DNA of 64,000 nt from Parapedobacter sp. SGR-10 (GTDB lineage: Bacteria > Bacteroidota > Bacteroidia > Sphingobacteriales > Sphingobacteriaceae), in the NCBI RefSeq assembly GCF_011030405.1, contig NZ_JAAJTJ010000012.1:40694-104693 (forward strand), written 5' to 3'. Under the pieces are notes generated by a model. That model had not been told where the DNA came from. It searched no databases and worked only from the letters and a program-made list of their open reading frames with translations. Shown one piece after another: positions 8,838 to 18,020 of the stretch; positions within the stretch are counted from its first letter, which is position 1; every line of letters starts with the position of its first letter. Position numbers and translations under genes: made by a program.

Positions 8838-10814
8838 CTATTTCATGTTATATGTAAAATCTTTTGGTCTTGTCATGGTTTCGGTGTAAATGTTGCCAAA
8901 GCGATCTTTCACCTGAATATCTAATGTAGTATTCGCTGCACTGGCTTTAACCTTAAACATATGTGAGGTGTTGGTTGAATCGAATGTTGGCTCGGCGTTT
9001 ACGTTCAGACGTTTCATACTGTATGATATGATATGCAAAGGGTCTCTGGAGTTTACACGTGTTACGGTGAGCGGATTTCCGCTTTCAGTCACCGTAACCG
9101 TCCACTGCGGATCGTATCCCCAGATATTGATAAGCACCTCATTGTTTTTATTTTCATTGGCAAAATCAAAAGCGTATTGAGGTACCATACTCTGGAATTC
9201 GGTTTTGGCGCTCGATGCATATTGACTTGCTGTGATATGCACATTGTTCAGATCATACGATCTGAACTGATAATCTTTGTCATAACCAATAGATTTATAA
9301 TGCCATTTGATATCCTTGCCGGTCATTTCCCATACGCTATATCCACCCGGACTGCCATCTGGAGCGATATGATTGTCGGAATAACCGGTTCTGCCAGTCC
9401 ACCACCAGGTGGCACATATTGCGGCGGTGTTGTGCTCCATGAGTTTTGTATTGTGTGGGACACGGTAATTAATATGTGTATGTCCGGTAAGAATATGTAC
9501 TTCGTTGAATTGGCTCAGCAGGTTAATCAGCTGTTGCCCATTGCTTGTACGGAATCCTGGCAGCGTACCGTTTGCAGCAGGTGCATTGTGTACCTGAATA
9601 TGTGTGGCGATGACGATAGGAGTGGAGGCATCTATTGTGGCCAGGTCTTTTTCGAGCCAACTGAGTTGTTGGTCTGAAAATTTGGCATTATAGTTTCTGT
9701 TACCGACTACTCCTGAGGCACCGCCAGTATTGATGTATTCGGTATTGTCCAGTACGATATAGTGTATCTTTCCCAGATTAAAAGAATAGTAGGTCGGTCC
9801 CAGTGTACGCCTATATGCATTTTCGGCAGACCAATCGTTGGCAAAATAAGGGTCGTTGTCATGATTGCCCATGATATTGAATACAGGAGCATTGACCTTA
9901 CTGATTTGTTTTACGTATTCCGGAAGCATGAAACTATTACTGTACCAATAGGTATCCCATGTGAGGTCCCCCAAAGTCAGCCCATACACTTTTTTACCTT
10001 GACCCTGATAGCTTGCAATCTGCTGATTGACATCAGCTACAAATCCGTTTTGAAATTGTGTTAAATCTTCGTTACGGTTGGCCAGATGCAGGTCGGCCAT
10101 AGCCAGGACGATATGGTTGTCATTGTTGACAGGTTTCAGTTCAAAATCTTTTACTTCTACAATGTCGGTGCCGGCATTGAGATACTGATAGAAAACAGGT
10201 AAGTTATTGTTTGTGCTGACGACTTCATAGTTGCCGGGAACGGAAACAAAAACATAACCAGTTTGTTTGTTGGACGCCAGATAATAAATGCCGTTTTGAT
10301 CTGTTTTGGCGACATCGTATCCATCGGAAACAACCACATTGGCGACTCCCTGTCCATTGCTAAACACGGTTCCTTTGATATTTTTGCCCGCTATATCGGG
10401 GATATTGGGATTGATGACAAAGTTGACTGTGGTTTGACCCAGTTGTCTGGAATAATTACCTCTTTTAAGGATGACTGTGTAAGAGCCACTTTTGAGTTCG
10501 GTGGAATAAGTTAGCAGGATACCCTCATTGCTCACGGACTTGATGGGGATATCTATAGCTGTTCCTATATTGCCTTTCGGAACAAAGGATACGATGTCAT
10601 CATTTTTGAATCCCTGGCCCTTTATGGATAATTCGCTACTGAGTGAAACATTGTAAACAGATTCAACTTTTAAGTTTGTCAGATTGATTGCTGCCGGTAG
10701 TTCGGTACCATCGTCTTTTCCTCCAGGAATGGTGGTATCTTTGCACGAATAGTTTAAAGATACGAAAGCTAAGATAAGGGCAATCAGAATCCTATGAATT
10801 TTTATCATATTCAT
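8838..10814 (-). CDS. Calcineurin-like phosphoesterase lipoprotein with N- and C-terminal accessory domains
   Basis: A 658-aa exported phosphoesterase. It begins with a lipoprotein signal ending in SLNYSC (Cys ~24), followed by an IPT-like beta domain (~45-135), a carboxypeptidase-regulatory-like MetallophosN region (~140-210), the catalytic domain and a MetallophosC-type C-terminus (~500-658). The metal-binding signature is complete: MADLHLA, LGDLTWD, IMGNHDNDP, ATHIQVH and LTGHTHINY. In the context of SusCD, GlpQ and GlpT it probably cuts phosphomono- or diesters at the cell surface so that glycerophosphate can be imported. The exact substrate is unknown. Codon 3 is an alternative start. 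Confidence 0.88.
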   Translation of the reverse strand: MNMIKIHRILIALILAFVSLNYSCKDTTIPGGKDDGTELPAAINLTNLKVESVYNVSLSSELSIKGQGFKNDDIVSFVPKGNIGTAIDIPIKSVSNEGILLTYSTELKSGSYTVILKRGNYSRQLGQTTVNFVINPNIPDIAGKNIKGTVFSNGQGVANVVVSDGYDVAKTDQNGIYYLASNKQTGYVFVSVPGNYEVVSTNNNLPVFYQYLNAGTDIVEVKDFELKPVNNDNHIVLAMADLHLANRNEDLTQFQNGFVADVNQQIASYQGQGKKVYGLTLGDLTWDTYWYSNSFMLPEYVKQISKVNAPVFNIMGNHDNDPYFANDWSAENAYRRTLGPTYYSFNLGKIHYIVLDNTEYINTGGASGVVGNRNYNAKFSDQQLSWLEKDLATIDASTPIVIATHIQVHNAPAANGTLPGFRTSNGQQLINLLSQFNEVHILTGHTHINYRVPHNTKLMEHNTAAICATWWWTGRTGYSDNHIAPDGSPGGYSVWEMTGKDIKWHYKSIGYDKDYQFRSYDLNNVHITASQYASSAKTEFQSMVPQYAFDFANENKNNEVLINIWGYDPQWTVTVTESGNPLTVTRVNSRDPLHIISYSMKRLNVNAEPTFDSTNTSHMFKVKASAANTTLDIQVKDRFGNIYTETMTRPKDFTYNMK

Positions 10815-10850
10815 TTATATAGTTTTTGGTTTTAAGTAAGTGTTTAATAG

Positions 10851-10888
10851 TTTGGCCTACAAACCATTTTCTTGGTTTGTAGGCCAAA
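10851..10888. repeat. Perfect 15-bp stem hairpin between two operon genes
   Basis: TTTGGCCTACAAACC and its exact inverse separated by an 8-base loop, in the 82-bp spacer after the DUF5689 gene. Without a strong T-run in the direction of transcription it looks more like an mRNA processing or stability element than a full terminator; attenuation is possible. Confidence 0.75.
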
Positions 10889-10896
10889 ACTAGTGA

Positions 10897-12465
10897 TTAA
10901 TCCACTTGTTTGGTCACACCATCGCCGGTTTCGATCATATCAATAGTGGAACTTTTATCCAAAATAAATATGTTATGCTCTCTTGGAGTTTCCCATTTTC
11001 TAGTGGTCGTGTTAAACTGTCCACCTAATTGAAAGAAATATCCTGCATCTGTATTAGTTGGACCGCCGTGATGTGGGAATCTGAAATCATTTTTGCCATC
11101 ACCCATGGAGAAGAAAGGCGTGAGCTCTCCGGTGTCTTGGATATACATGGCATAATGATCCGTATTTGCAATTCTATAGCCATGTGTTTTATCAGGACTG
11201 ATGATGGAAGCTGTTCCGTTGCCTCCATAGAATATCACATCTACAGGTACAGATTGTTCGGCGACATTCGTCCCAATGAATACTGCGATACCTCCGGCAT
11301 TTCCACTATTTGGCATAATATTCGAATTTTTATCTCCCAATCCATCACCAGGATCGTTGGCTGTCGCAATGGTACGAATCCATTTTGCGTTCGAAATATC
11401 TGTAGAGTTAGCTCCATTTATTTTTTTCTGATGACCACCAACATAGAAAATATCTCCTTTACTGACAGATCCTTCAGTAAGATTAAATTTATATGTTTTT
11501 GCACCGCCTGTTGCCCACCCCGCTGTATGTAACACTGATCCTGCGTTATTGCTTGTCACAACGGAAAAAGGTACTTCAGCAAAATTAATATCTGTATTGG
11601 CGCGTAGTTGGATATATTCATAGTTACTATCACCACCTGAAGGATCGTTACAGAAACCAGTGATAATAATAGGGGTAGATCCGATGTATTCTGGTACTTC
11701 AGGATCTGAGACATCTACTATGTCTTCGCTATATCTGGGGAATATATTGTTTTTAGTAATGTCGCTATCTTTTGCTCCTAACATGATACCTGTAACATTT
11801 ATATTTCTAGGTACCTGTGTCTGTGCAAATTCAGCTTCGGGCAGGGTGACTATACCAACAGTGTCTGCTCCGTTTATCATCAGTTTTGTTCCATTGAATA
11901 CTTCTCCGGTTTCGGGCTTCGGATACATTTGCCCACCAACAATCTTCACGAGAGTGCCTTCAAAATTTTGTGGAGCTAAATTCATGCTGTAAGCGGTTGT
12001 CGTTACCCCCATGATATTGTTGCCCGTGGAGATTTTTTCAATATCTGCTGTCGTCACGCCGGTAACGGTCAGGAAGCCATCTCTTGTCAGTGTTTTATTA
12101 TTGATATTGACTACGATCGAGTCGCCGGGCAGAAAATCTGCCGCTACGGATCCGGCGTGAATAGCCATACCTCTTAAGCGATTACGCTTCCATTGTTGGA
12201 GGATGATCGTACCGTCAGGGACATTCCCACTTCTATGGTCAGAAATAACTGTACCGTATATCTTAGATGCTCCGGTCAGCGTTTCCTCGTTGAGTTGTAC
12301 ATCACTACCTTTATGCAGGGCTCGTACATCTTCCAATGCGATATATGGGCTGAGTTCGCCCAGATAGTTTTCTGATTTGTCTTCACAGCTATGAAAAAGA
12401 CCGACTGAGGCCAATAGGGCTAACAGGATAGCCTTTATTGTTTTTTTGTTGAATATAGTTTTCAT
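10897..12465 (-). CDS. DUF5689-type surface lipoprotein
   Basis: A 522-aa lipoprotein: signal peptide with lipobox GLFHSC (Cys ~26 from the chosen start), then a beta-rich OB-like DUF5689 region (~35-220, containing IYGTVISDHRSGN and LQQWKRNRLRGMAIH-type strands) and a second beta-sandwich with a lamin-tail-like look (~240-390). It follows susD by 11 bp and is the third gene of the susCD operon, the place of SusE/SusF-like surface binding proteins. Binding of the phosphodiester substrate is a guess from position. The ATG at 12465 is preferred over one ten codons upstream, which would overlap susD. Confidence 0.75.
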   Translation of the reverse strand: MKTIFNKKTIKAILLALLASVGLFHSCEDKSENYLGELSPYIALEDVRALHKGSDVQLNEETLTGASKIYGTVISDHRSGNVPDGTIILQQWKRNRLRGMAIHAGSVAADFLPGDSIVVNINNKTLTRDGFLTVTGVTTADIEKISTGNNIMGVTTTAYSMNLAPQNFEGTLVKIVGGQMYPKPETGEVFNGTKLMINGADTVGIVTLPEAEFAQTQVPRNINVTGIMLGAKDSDITKNNIFPRYSEDIVDVSDPEVPEYIGSTPIIITGFCNDPSGGDSNYEYIQLRANTDINFAEVPFSVVTSNNAGSVLHTAGWATGGAKTYKFNLTEGSVSKGDIFYVGGHQKKINGANSTDISNAKWIRTIATANDPGDGLGDKNSNIMPNSGNAGGIAVFIGTNVAEQSVPVDVIFYGGNGTASIISPDKTHGYRIANTDHYAMYIQDTGELTPFFSMGDGKNDFRFPHHGGPTNTDAGYFFQLGGQFNTTTRKWETPREHNIFILDKSSTIDMIETGDGVTKQVD

Positions 12466-12476
12466 AACAAGTTTCA

Positions 12477-13907
12477 TTAAGGTTTTTGCCACCATACTAA
12501 GGTATTAATATTATCCGGTCCCTGATTTGCGACAGCTTTTCTGTAATTTTCTTTATTGGCGGCTTGCACGTATACCGGATAGTTGAGTCGTGCAGGCATT
12601 ATGCCATTGTTGCCGTGCCCGGAAAGGATAGGTAGCTCCGGATAGCCTGTGCGCCTGAATTCGAACCAGGACTGTAGATCAGTGAAAAACAATGCGTAGT
12701 ATTTCTGTTGATGGATGAGCTGCATCTTATGTGCTAAGTCTTCATTGTCATCCCAAACAATATGTTCGCCACCCATGTAATAACTCGGTACGGTCATTCC
12801 CCATAGCTCGATAGCGTTTTGAATCCCGGTTTCATAATATTCCTGCGCGGTCTTATTCGATACCCAGCCTTTAACAGCTGCCTCTGCCAAAATAAATTGT
12901 AGTTCGCCATAGTTCAGGATATTGCCCAACAATGGTTCTACCATTAATGAAGTGAGTAAAGCGGATTTGCCTTGTGGATTTGTACCGATGGGGTATCCAC
13001 TAGGTACACCTGCATAATCTCCTTCGAAGAGTGAAGCCCATTTCTGAATGCGAGGATCTGACCATTCATTCAGATTGTTGACAAAGAAAGTAGTCAGCTT
13101 CGGGCCATACCAGTCTCCGGGTCGCCATGTGGCAAAAGGAGAAACGTAAGGAGACGAACCTGTCCATCTTAAGATAGCCGACTCGGCATTGCTGGAGATC
13201 AAAGGATAGTCCGTTGGTTGGTCATCTACGATCTTTTTGATTTTCGCAGGTGCATCCATATTGGCCTTGTGCGATACACGTAAAAGTAACCTCAGATAAA
13301 GTGAATTGCCAAACTTTCTCCATAAAGCTACATTGCCGTTAAAAATAGGCTCACCGCTTATATTGGGACTGCCTTTTAGTAAGGTGTTTGCTTCTTCCAG
13401 CTTTTCAAACAGATCCTGATATATGGCTTCCTGCGAATCAAATTCAGGTGTGACGTTCAATTCTTTTCCTTGCAGTGCATTGAAGTAAGGGATATCTCCA
13501 TAGGTGTCCGTCAACATAGAAAATACCCATGCCTGACAGATCAGGGAAACCCCCATATACGATTTGTCTTCCATTGCTTCGGCAAGTTTGTATATGTCTC
13601 TGAAATTATTCAATTGCGTATACCAATTGTTCCATAGGTAATCTGCTTCGGTAGCCCGGATATCATAGCGAAAGATTTTTCCATCTCCATCGCCCATATC
13701 TACCGTGACCTGCATCAGTTCGTTGGTGATGCGCTGGCTCCGGCTCATGTTGTATTCCACGACCTTTTTAAGGGCGGGAGCAAGCAGGTTAGCCGGTTGT
13801 ACATTGCTTAGACCATTTGGATTCGTATTGATTTCCTCAAAATTCTTGTCGCATGAGGAGGCTCCTGTTAGTAATACAAAAGCCAAAAATATATGTATTC
13901 GTTTCAT
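12477..13907 (-). CDS. SusD/RagB-family nutrient-binding lipoprotein (PF12771 type)
   Basis: Surface lipoprotein that forms the lid of a SusCD importer. The 476-aa protein has a lipoprotein signal (LLTGASSCDK, Cys ~19) followed at once by the FEEINTNPNGLSNVQPANLLAPALK block typical of the SusD-like_2 group, TPR-like helices and a C-terminal binding region. It lies 21 bp downstream of its SusC partner. The neighbourhood (GlpQ, GlpT, GlpFKD) suggests a glycerophosphodiester or teichoic-acid-like ligand rather than a plain sugar polymer; this is inferred. Confidence 0.93.
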   Translation of the reverse strand: MKRIHIFLAFVLLTGASSCDKNFEEINTNPNGLSNVQPANLLAPALKKVVEYNMSRSQRITNELMQVTVDMGDGDGKIFRYDIRATEADYLWNNWYTQLNNFRDIYKLAEAMEDKSYMGVSLICQAWVFSMLTDTYGDIPYFNALQGKELNVTPEFDSQEAIYQDLFEKLEEANTLLKGSPNISGEPIFNGNVALWRKFGNSLYLRLLLRVSHKANMDAPAKIKKIVDDQPTDYPLISSNAESAILRWTGSSPYVSPFATWRPGDWYGPKLTTFFVNNLNEWSDPRIQKWASLFEGDYAGVPSGYPIGTNPQGKSALLTSLMVEPLLGNILNYGELQFILAEAAVKGWVSNKTAQEYYETGIQNAIELWGMTVPSYYMGGEHIVWDDNEDLAHKMQLIHQQKYYALFFTDLQSWFEFRRTGYPELPILSGHGNNGIMPARLNYPVYVQAANKENYRKAVANQGPDNINTLVWWQKP

Positions 13908-13928
13908 TTTTTTTTGTCCTCCTTAAAA

Positions 13929-16900
13929 TTAAATGCCAATAACAATGTTCAGACCAAAAGTTCGTGTCGAAGGGAATTGTCCCAGCTCAAAGCCTTTGTT
14001 GATATCTGATCCACTTAACGTCCCAAATTCGGGATCGAATACAGGCCATTTGCTCCATACAAACAGATCTCGGCCAAATATGCCTACAGTTGCACGTTGT
14101 AGGCCTATGCGGGCCAATTGTTTGGCTGTAAAAGTATAGTCGATGCGGGCTTCCCGCAATTTCAAAAAGTCTGTGGAGTACGATGTACCTTCTACATTGT
14201 CTTTTCCTAAATGGGCTGTGTAGTAATCCCAAACATTTTCGGTAATAAAATCATTTGGCCTATAGGTGCCGTCTCCGTTGTCAATAACCCCTTTGCCAAT
14301 AATACCATTGTACCTGCCACGTAAGGTGTTCTTTGTTTTGCCTTGCTCAGCTAAGTTTGCGGCCGTCAGCGAATAAGCTACTGCGCCAACCTGGGCATCG
14401 ACCAAGAAACTAGCCCTGAACTGCTTGTAACGGAATTCGTTGTTTAAGCTCGCTTTCCATTTCGGGTTGGTATTACCAATATACATCATGGTATCGGTCA
14501 GTTGTGGGATACCGTTTTCGTAAATGATTTCACCCTGCGGAGAGCGTAAATACCCTCTGCCGTAGAGATCGCCCATACTTCCACCCGGGTACGCAATAAT
14601 AGCTCCACGGCTACCAGGGCCATTTTGAAGGACGATGCTTGGCAGAATATCCGTTAAATATACAACCTTATTTCTGTTAGCGGTGTATGTTCCGTTTAGC
14701 CTCCATTGGAAGCCTCCTTTATGAACAGCAGTACCGCCGGCCTCTATTTCTATACCACTATTTTGGATTTCTCCGGCATTCAATAGAATTGTGCTATAGC
14801 CGGATGATCTGTCTGTCGTGGCTCTCAAGTGTTGATCCTTTGTCCAACCATGATAATAGGTGAGTCCTAAGTTAAATCTGTTTTTGAATAATCTCATGTC
14901 CGTACCGATCTCAAAACTATTTGTCCGCAGAGGCATTAGATCCGGATTTGGGATCAAGGTAGGATTAGAAGCACCCCCCGGAAATGTAACTTCCGGATTG
15001 TAAGTGTAAGATGTTAGATACGGTGTTGTTCCACCGCTACCTACACCTGCTAAGGAAGAGCGTAATTTTAGGTAAGAAATCTCTTGCGGAAGATCAAATA
15101 CTTCGGAAACAATCAGACTGAGGTTTGCTGATGGGTAGAAGAAAGATGAGTTTCCTTTTCTTTCCGGAGTTGCTAAAGTACTGGCCCAGTCATTACGCGC
15201 TGAAAAATCAAAAAACAAAAGCTCTTTGTAAGAAAGTGTACCAAGTGCAAACCAGCTGTTTAATACATATTGTGATTGTAATGGAGAAGACACTACCAAT
15301 CCGGCCGCATTGGCCAAAGTGTAGTTGCCAGGCACTGAAAGCGAATCTGCATAATTCCTTTCCTGATGTCTTTCATTTCTTAATGTACTTCCTCCAATAG
15401 ATAAGCTTGTTTTGATGTCTGAATTGATCTCTTTGTTATAGTTAATCATCAGATCCGTACTGGTTTCCTGATTATAGATGGTTTGTGTACGGTACATTCC
15501 TTTTTTGAATTTTTCAGTATCAAAAGGGCGTTGTTGTGAACGTCTTTCAATGCCAAAATCTAAATTGGTACGCACCATGACATTCAGATTTTTTGAAAAT
15601 TCATAATTCGCCTCCACGTTGCCCGTCAATCCGTTACGCTTGGATTTATTCAGCATCTCGTACGCGATCAGGTACGGGTTGTCCGGATAGCTACTGAATG
15701 GATAGTTTTGCACTTCGTTTTCTTGTCCTTTCTTCCAATAATCTTTCAACCAATCGAGGGGTGCATTAGGTACCCAGAAAATATTCCAATACATGATTGA
15801 TTGGTTGTTGTAACCGGTGGAAGGCAGATTGTCACTTTTGTTTTGCTTAAAGTTGATGCGTGTCTGGATCTTTAATTTATCCGTAGCTTTATGACTGGCA
15901 TTGACAGATATCGTATTCCGGTCGTAGCCTGTATTAGGTATGATCCATTCATTGTTTAAGTTGGTAAATGAAAAACGCATTGTTGTACGGTCATTACCAC
16001 CGTCCAATGTAGCGGAATTTGTAAATGTACGTCCGGTATTAAAGAATTGTTTCCGCGCATCGGGATAAGGAACCCAGGGGGTCGGAGTCGTTGCTCTTGT
16101 TTGTGTGACAGGATCGTATTGGTAGAACAACTGTCCATCAAATTTAGCTCCCCAAACTGAACTTGTACTGCGTGTACTAGCCAATCCACCCCCGGCCAGG
16201 AAAGAATAGTAATTGACACCTTCGTCTCCTTGACCGTATTCGAATTGGTAATCCGGCCATCGTGAAATAGATTCAATGGTGGTGTTGGATGTGACTGTGA
16301 CACCTATGCCTTTTCTGTTTTTGCCGGATTTGGTAGTAATAATGATCGCACCGTTGGCACCTCTCTGTCCGTAGAGAGCTGTTGCATTGGGGCCTTTCAA
16401 TACCGTAATGTTTTCTATGTCTTCAGGATTGATATCTGATAATCCTGATCCATAGTCGGAAGGCGAATCGCCGGAAAGGTAGGCACCATGATCTCCTCCA
16501 GTCATTTTACCTGTACTACCACTAATAACAATTCCGTCGACAACTATAAGAGCATCATTATCGCCTGTAAGGTTATTTTCCCCGCGCAGAATAATTTTGT
16601 TTGAACCTGCCGGGCCACCTCCAGAACGTACCAAATTGACACCCGCTACTTTTCCGGATAGAGCATCCGTCCAGTTGTTGGAGATGGCATCGGTGAGTTG
16701 CTCGCCTTTTAGCTCGGTAGCGGCATACCCCAATGCTTTTTGATCTCTCCTGATACCGAGTGCCGTTACGATTACTTCACTGATCTGCTCGGCAGATTCT
16801 GACATTTGTATCACCGCATTGTTCATGTTGACATTGAATGTTCGGGACACTAACTCGTATCCGATGAATTCAAAGGTGACACTGGATCCTTTGGGGATAT

Positions 16901-17171
16901 TCAGCTGGAACGTTCCGTCAGCATTGGATGATGCTAAAGTTCTGCCATTTAGACGGATGGATACGCCTGCTATAGGTTCGTTGGTGGATTGATCCAATAT
17001 CCGACCTTGGATCCTGATCTGTTCCTGGCTTTGGCTCATGCTGCTTTCTGCCTTGGGGATATCCTTGGCATAAAGATCATTCCCTGCGTAGCACGCAACA
17101 GCCAAAGCAGCCCATAAAACTTTCGTCGAAAATTTTATGCGTCTTATCCTTTTTTGTCTCATTGTAAACAT
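13929..17171 (-). CDS. SusC/RagA-family TonB-linked outer-membrane transporter
   Basis: A 1080-aa TonB-dependent importer. After a signal peptide (~1-37) comes a carboxypeptidase-like regulatory beta domain (IQGRILDQSTNEPIAGV, ~52-135), the plug (VIVTALGIRR..., ALSGKVAGVN, RGENNLTGDNDALIVVDG, SDINPEDIENITVLKG, YGQRGANGAIIITTK) and a 22-strand barrel ending in the hydrophobic TFGLNIVIGI. Together with SusD (13907-12477) it imports a ligand across the outer membrane. It lies 68 bp downstream of glpF on the same strand, so it can be read from the glp transcript. Confidence 0.95.
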   Translation of the reverse strand: MFTMRQKRIRRIKFSTKVLWAALAVACYAGNDLYAKDIPKAESSMSQSQEQIRIQGRILDQSTNEPIAGVSIRLNGRTLASSNADGTFQLNIPKGSSVTFEFIGYELVSRTFNVNMNNAVIQMSESAEQISEVIVTALGIRRDQKALGYAATELKGEQLTDAISNNWTDALSGKVAGVNLVRSGGGPAGSNKIILRGENNLTGDNDALIVVDGIVISGSTGKMTGGDHGAYLSGDSPSDYGSGLSDINPEDIENITVLKGPNATALYGQRGANGAIIITTKSGKNRKGIGVTVTSNTTIESISRWPDYQFEYGQGDEGVNYYSFLAGGGLASTRSTSSVWGAKFDGQLFYQYDPVTQTRATTPTPWVPYPDARKQFFNTGRTFTNSATLDGGNDRTTMRFSFTNLNNEWIIPNTGYDRNTISVNASHKATDKLKIQTRINFKQNKSDNLPSTGYNNQSIMYWNIFWVPNAPLDWLKDYWKKGQENEVQNYPFSSYPDNPYLIAYEMLNKSKRNGLTGNVEANYEFSKNLNVMVRTNLDFGIERRSQQRPFDTEKFKKGMYRTQTIYNQETSTDLMINYNKEINSDIKTSLSIGGSTLRNERHQERNYADSLSVPGNYTLANAAGLVVSSPLQSQYVLNSWFALGTLSYKELLFFDFSARNDWASTLATPERKGNSSFFYPSANLSLIVSEVFDLPQEISYLKLRSSLAGVGSGGTTPYLTSYTYNPEVTFPGGASNPTLIPNPDLMPLRTNSFEIGTDMRLFKNRFNLGLTYYHGWTKDQHLRATTDRSSGYSTILLNAGEIQNSGIEIEAGGTAVHKGGFQWRLNGTYTANRNKVVYLTDILPSIVLQNGPGSRGAIIAYPGGSMGDLYGRGYLRSPQGEIIYENGIPQLTDTMMYIGNTNPKWKASLNNEFRYKQFRASFLVDAQVGAVAYSLTAANLAEQGKTKNTLRGRYNGIIGKGVIDNGDGTYRPNDFITENVWDYYTAHLGKDNVEGTSYSTDFLKLREARIDYTFTAKQLARIGLQRATVGIFGRDLFVWSKWPVFDPEFGTLSGSDINKGFELGQFPSTRTFGLNIVIGI

Positions 17172-17239
17172 AAGGTCTTTTAATTATAATGGTTGCGAAA
17201 ATTGAAAATTAATATGAATAGTGTGTTAATTTAAAGTTT

Positions 17240-17965
17240 CTAATATATAACCAAATATAACACTGCAGCCAACGTAGCTCCCAACAGAGGACCCGCAACA
17301 GGTACCCAAGCGTAGGAAGCGTTGAAGGAGGCTTTGTTCTTGATCGGGAGTAGGGCGTGTACGATCCGCGGTCCTAGATCTCTGGCCGGGTTGATGGCAT
17401 ACCCTGTTGTTCCTCCCAATGACAACCCTATGGCCCAGACCAAAAAAGTCACCGGGATAGCACCGATAGAGCCCAGTCCGATAGGGGAGGCATCTGGCAA
17501 TGAGGCATCCTTGAAATGGAGGATGGTAAAGATCAATACAAATGTACCTACAACTTCAGAAACCAGATTGATGGGGAGGTTTCTTATGGCTGGTGCTGTA
17601 CAGAAAACTGCTTGTTTGGCTCCGGCATCCTCGGTTTGGTCAAAATGATCCTTGTATATCAGCCAGACCAGAAAAGCTCCGGTTATGGCGCCAATGAACT
17701 GCCCCGCCATGTATTCCAAAGCAGTATATAGTTCTATTTTGCTAAGTACCAGATTGGCCAGTGTGACTGCGCAATTGAGATGGGCCCCACTGTAAGGGCC
17801 GGCTATCGTGACACCTACAAAGACAGCAAATGCCCAAGCTGTGGTGATGACGATCCACCCGGAGTTATTGCCCTTGGTTCCTTTGAGCACAACATTGGCT
17901 ACTACGCCTCCCCCCAAAAGGATCATAGCTCCTGTACCGATGATTTCTGCGACAAATGGGGTCAT
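17240..17965 (-). CDS. glpF: Glycerol facilitator (aquaglyceroporin, MIP family) with an atypical first NPA box
   Basis: Inner-membrane channel for glycerol. The 241-aa protein has six membrane segments and two half-helices. The second box is GYAINPARDLGPR, whose NPARD is the signature of glycerol-conducting GlpF. The first box reads SGAHLNCAVTLA: Pro is replaced by Cys, giving NCA instead of NPA. Both DNA strands support the reading. It lies between glpK and susC. The spacer to glpK contains an interspersed repeat also found at 31446-31479. Confidence 0.93.
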   Translation of the reverse strand: MTPFVAEIIGTGAMILLGGGVVANVVLKGTKGNNSGWIVITTAWAFAVFVGVTIAGPYSGAHLNCAVTLANLVLSKIELYTALEYMAGQFIGAITGAFLVWLIYKDHFDQTEDAGAKQAVFCTAPAIRNLPINLVSEVVGTFVLIFTILHFKDASLPDASPIGLGSIGAIPVTFLVWAIGLSLGGTTGYAINPARDLGPRIVHALLPIKNKASFNASYAWVPVAGPLLGATLAAVLYLVIY

Positions 17966-17968
17966 TGG

Positions 17969-18001
17969 TTATGATTTACGATTTTTGATTTACAAATTGT
18001 T
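17969..18001 (-). repeat. Interspersed spacer repeat (AACAATTTGTAAATC type)
   Basis: Minus strand AACAATTTGTAAATC, then AAAAATCGTAAATCATAA, in the glpK-glpF spacer. It matches 31446-31479 at about 29 of 34 positions. Both are preceded by GGAGAGT-rich purine sequence right after the upstream stop codon. Confidence 0.65.
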
Positions 18002-18020
18002 CTCTCTCCACTCTCCATTT

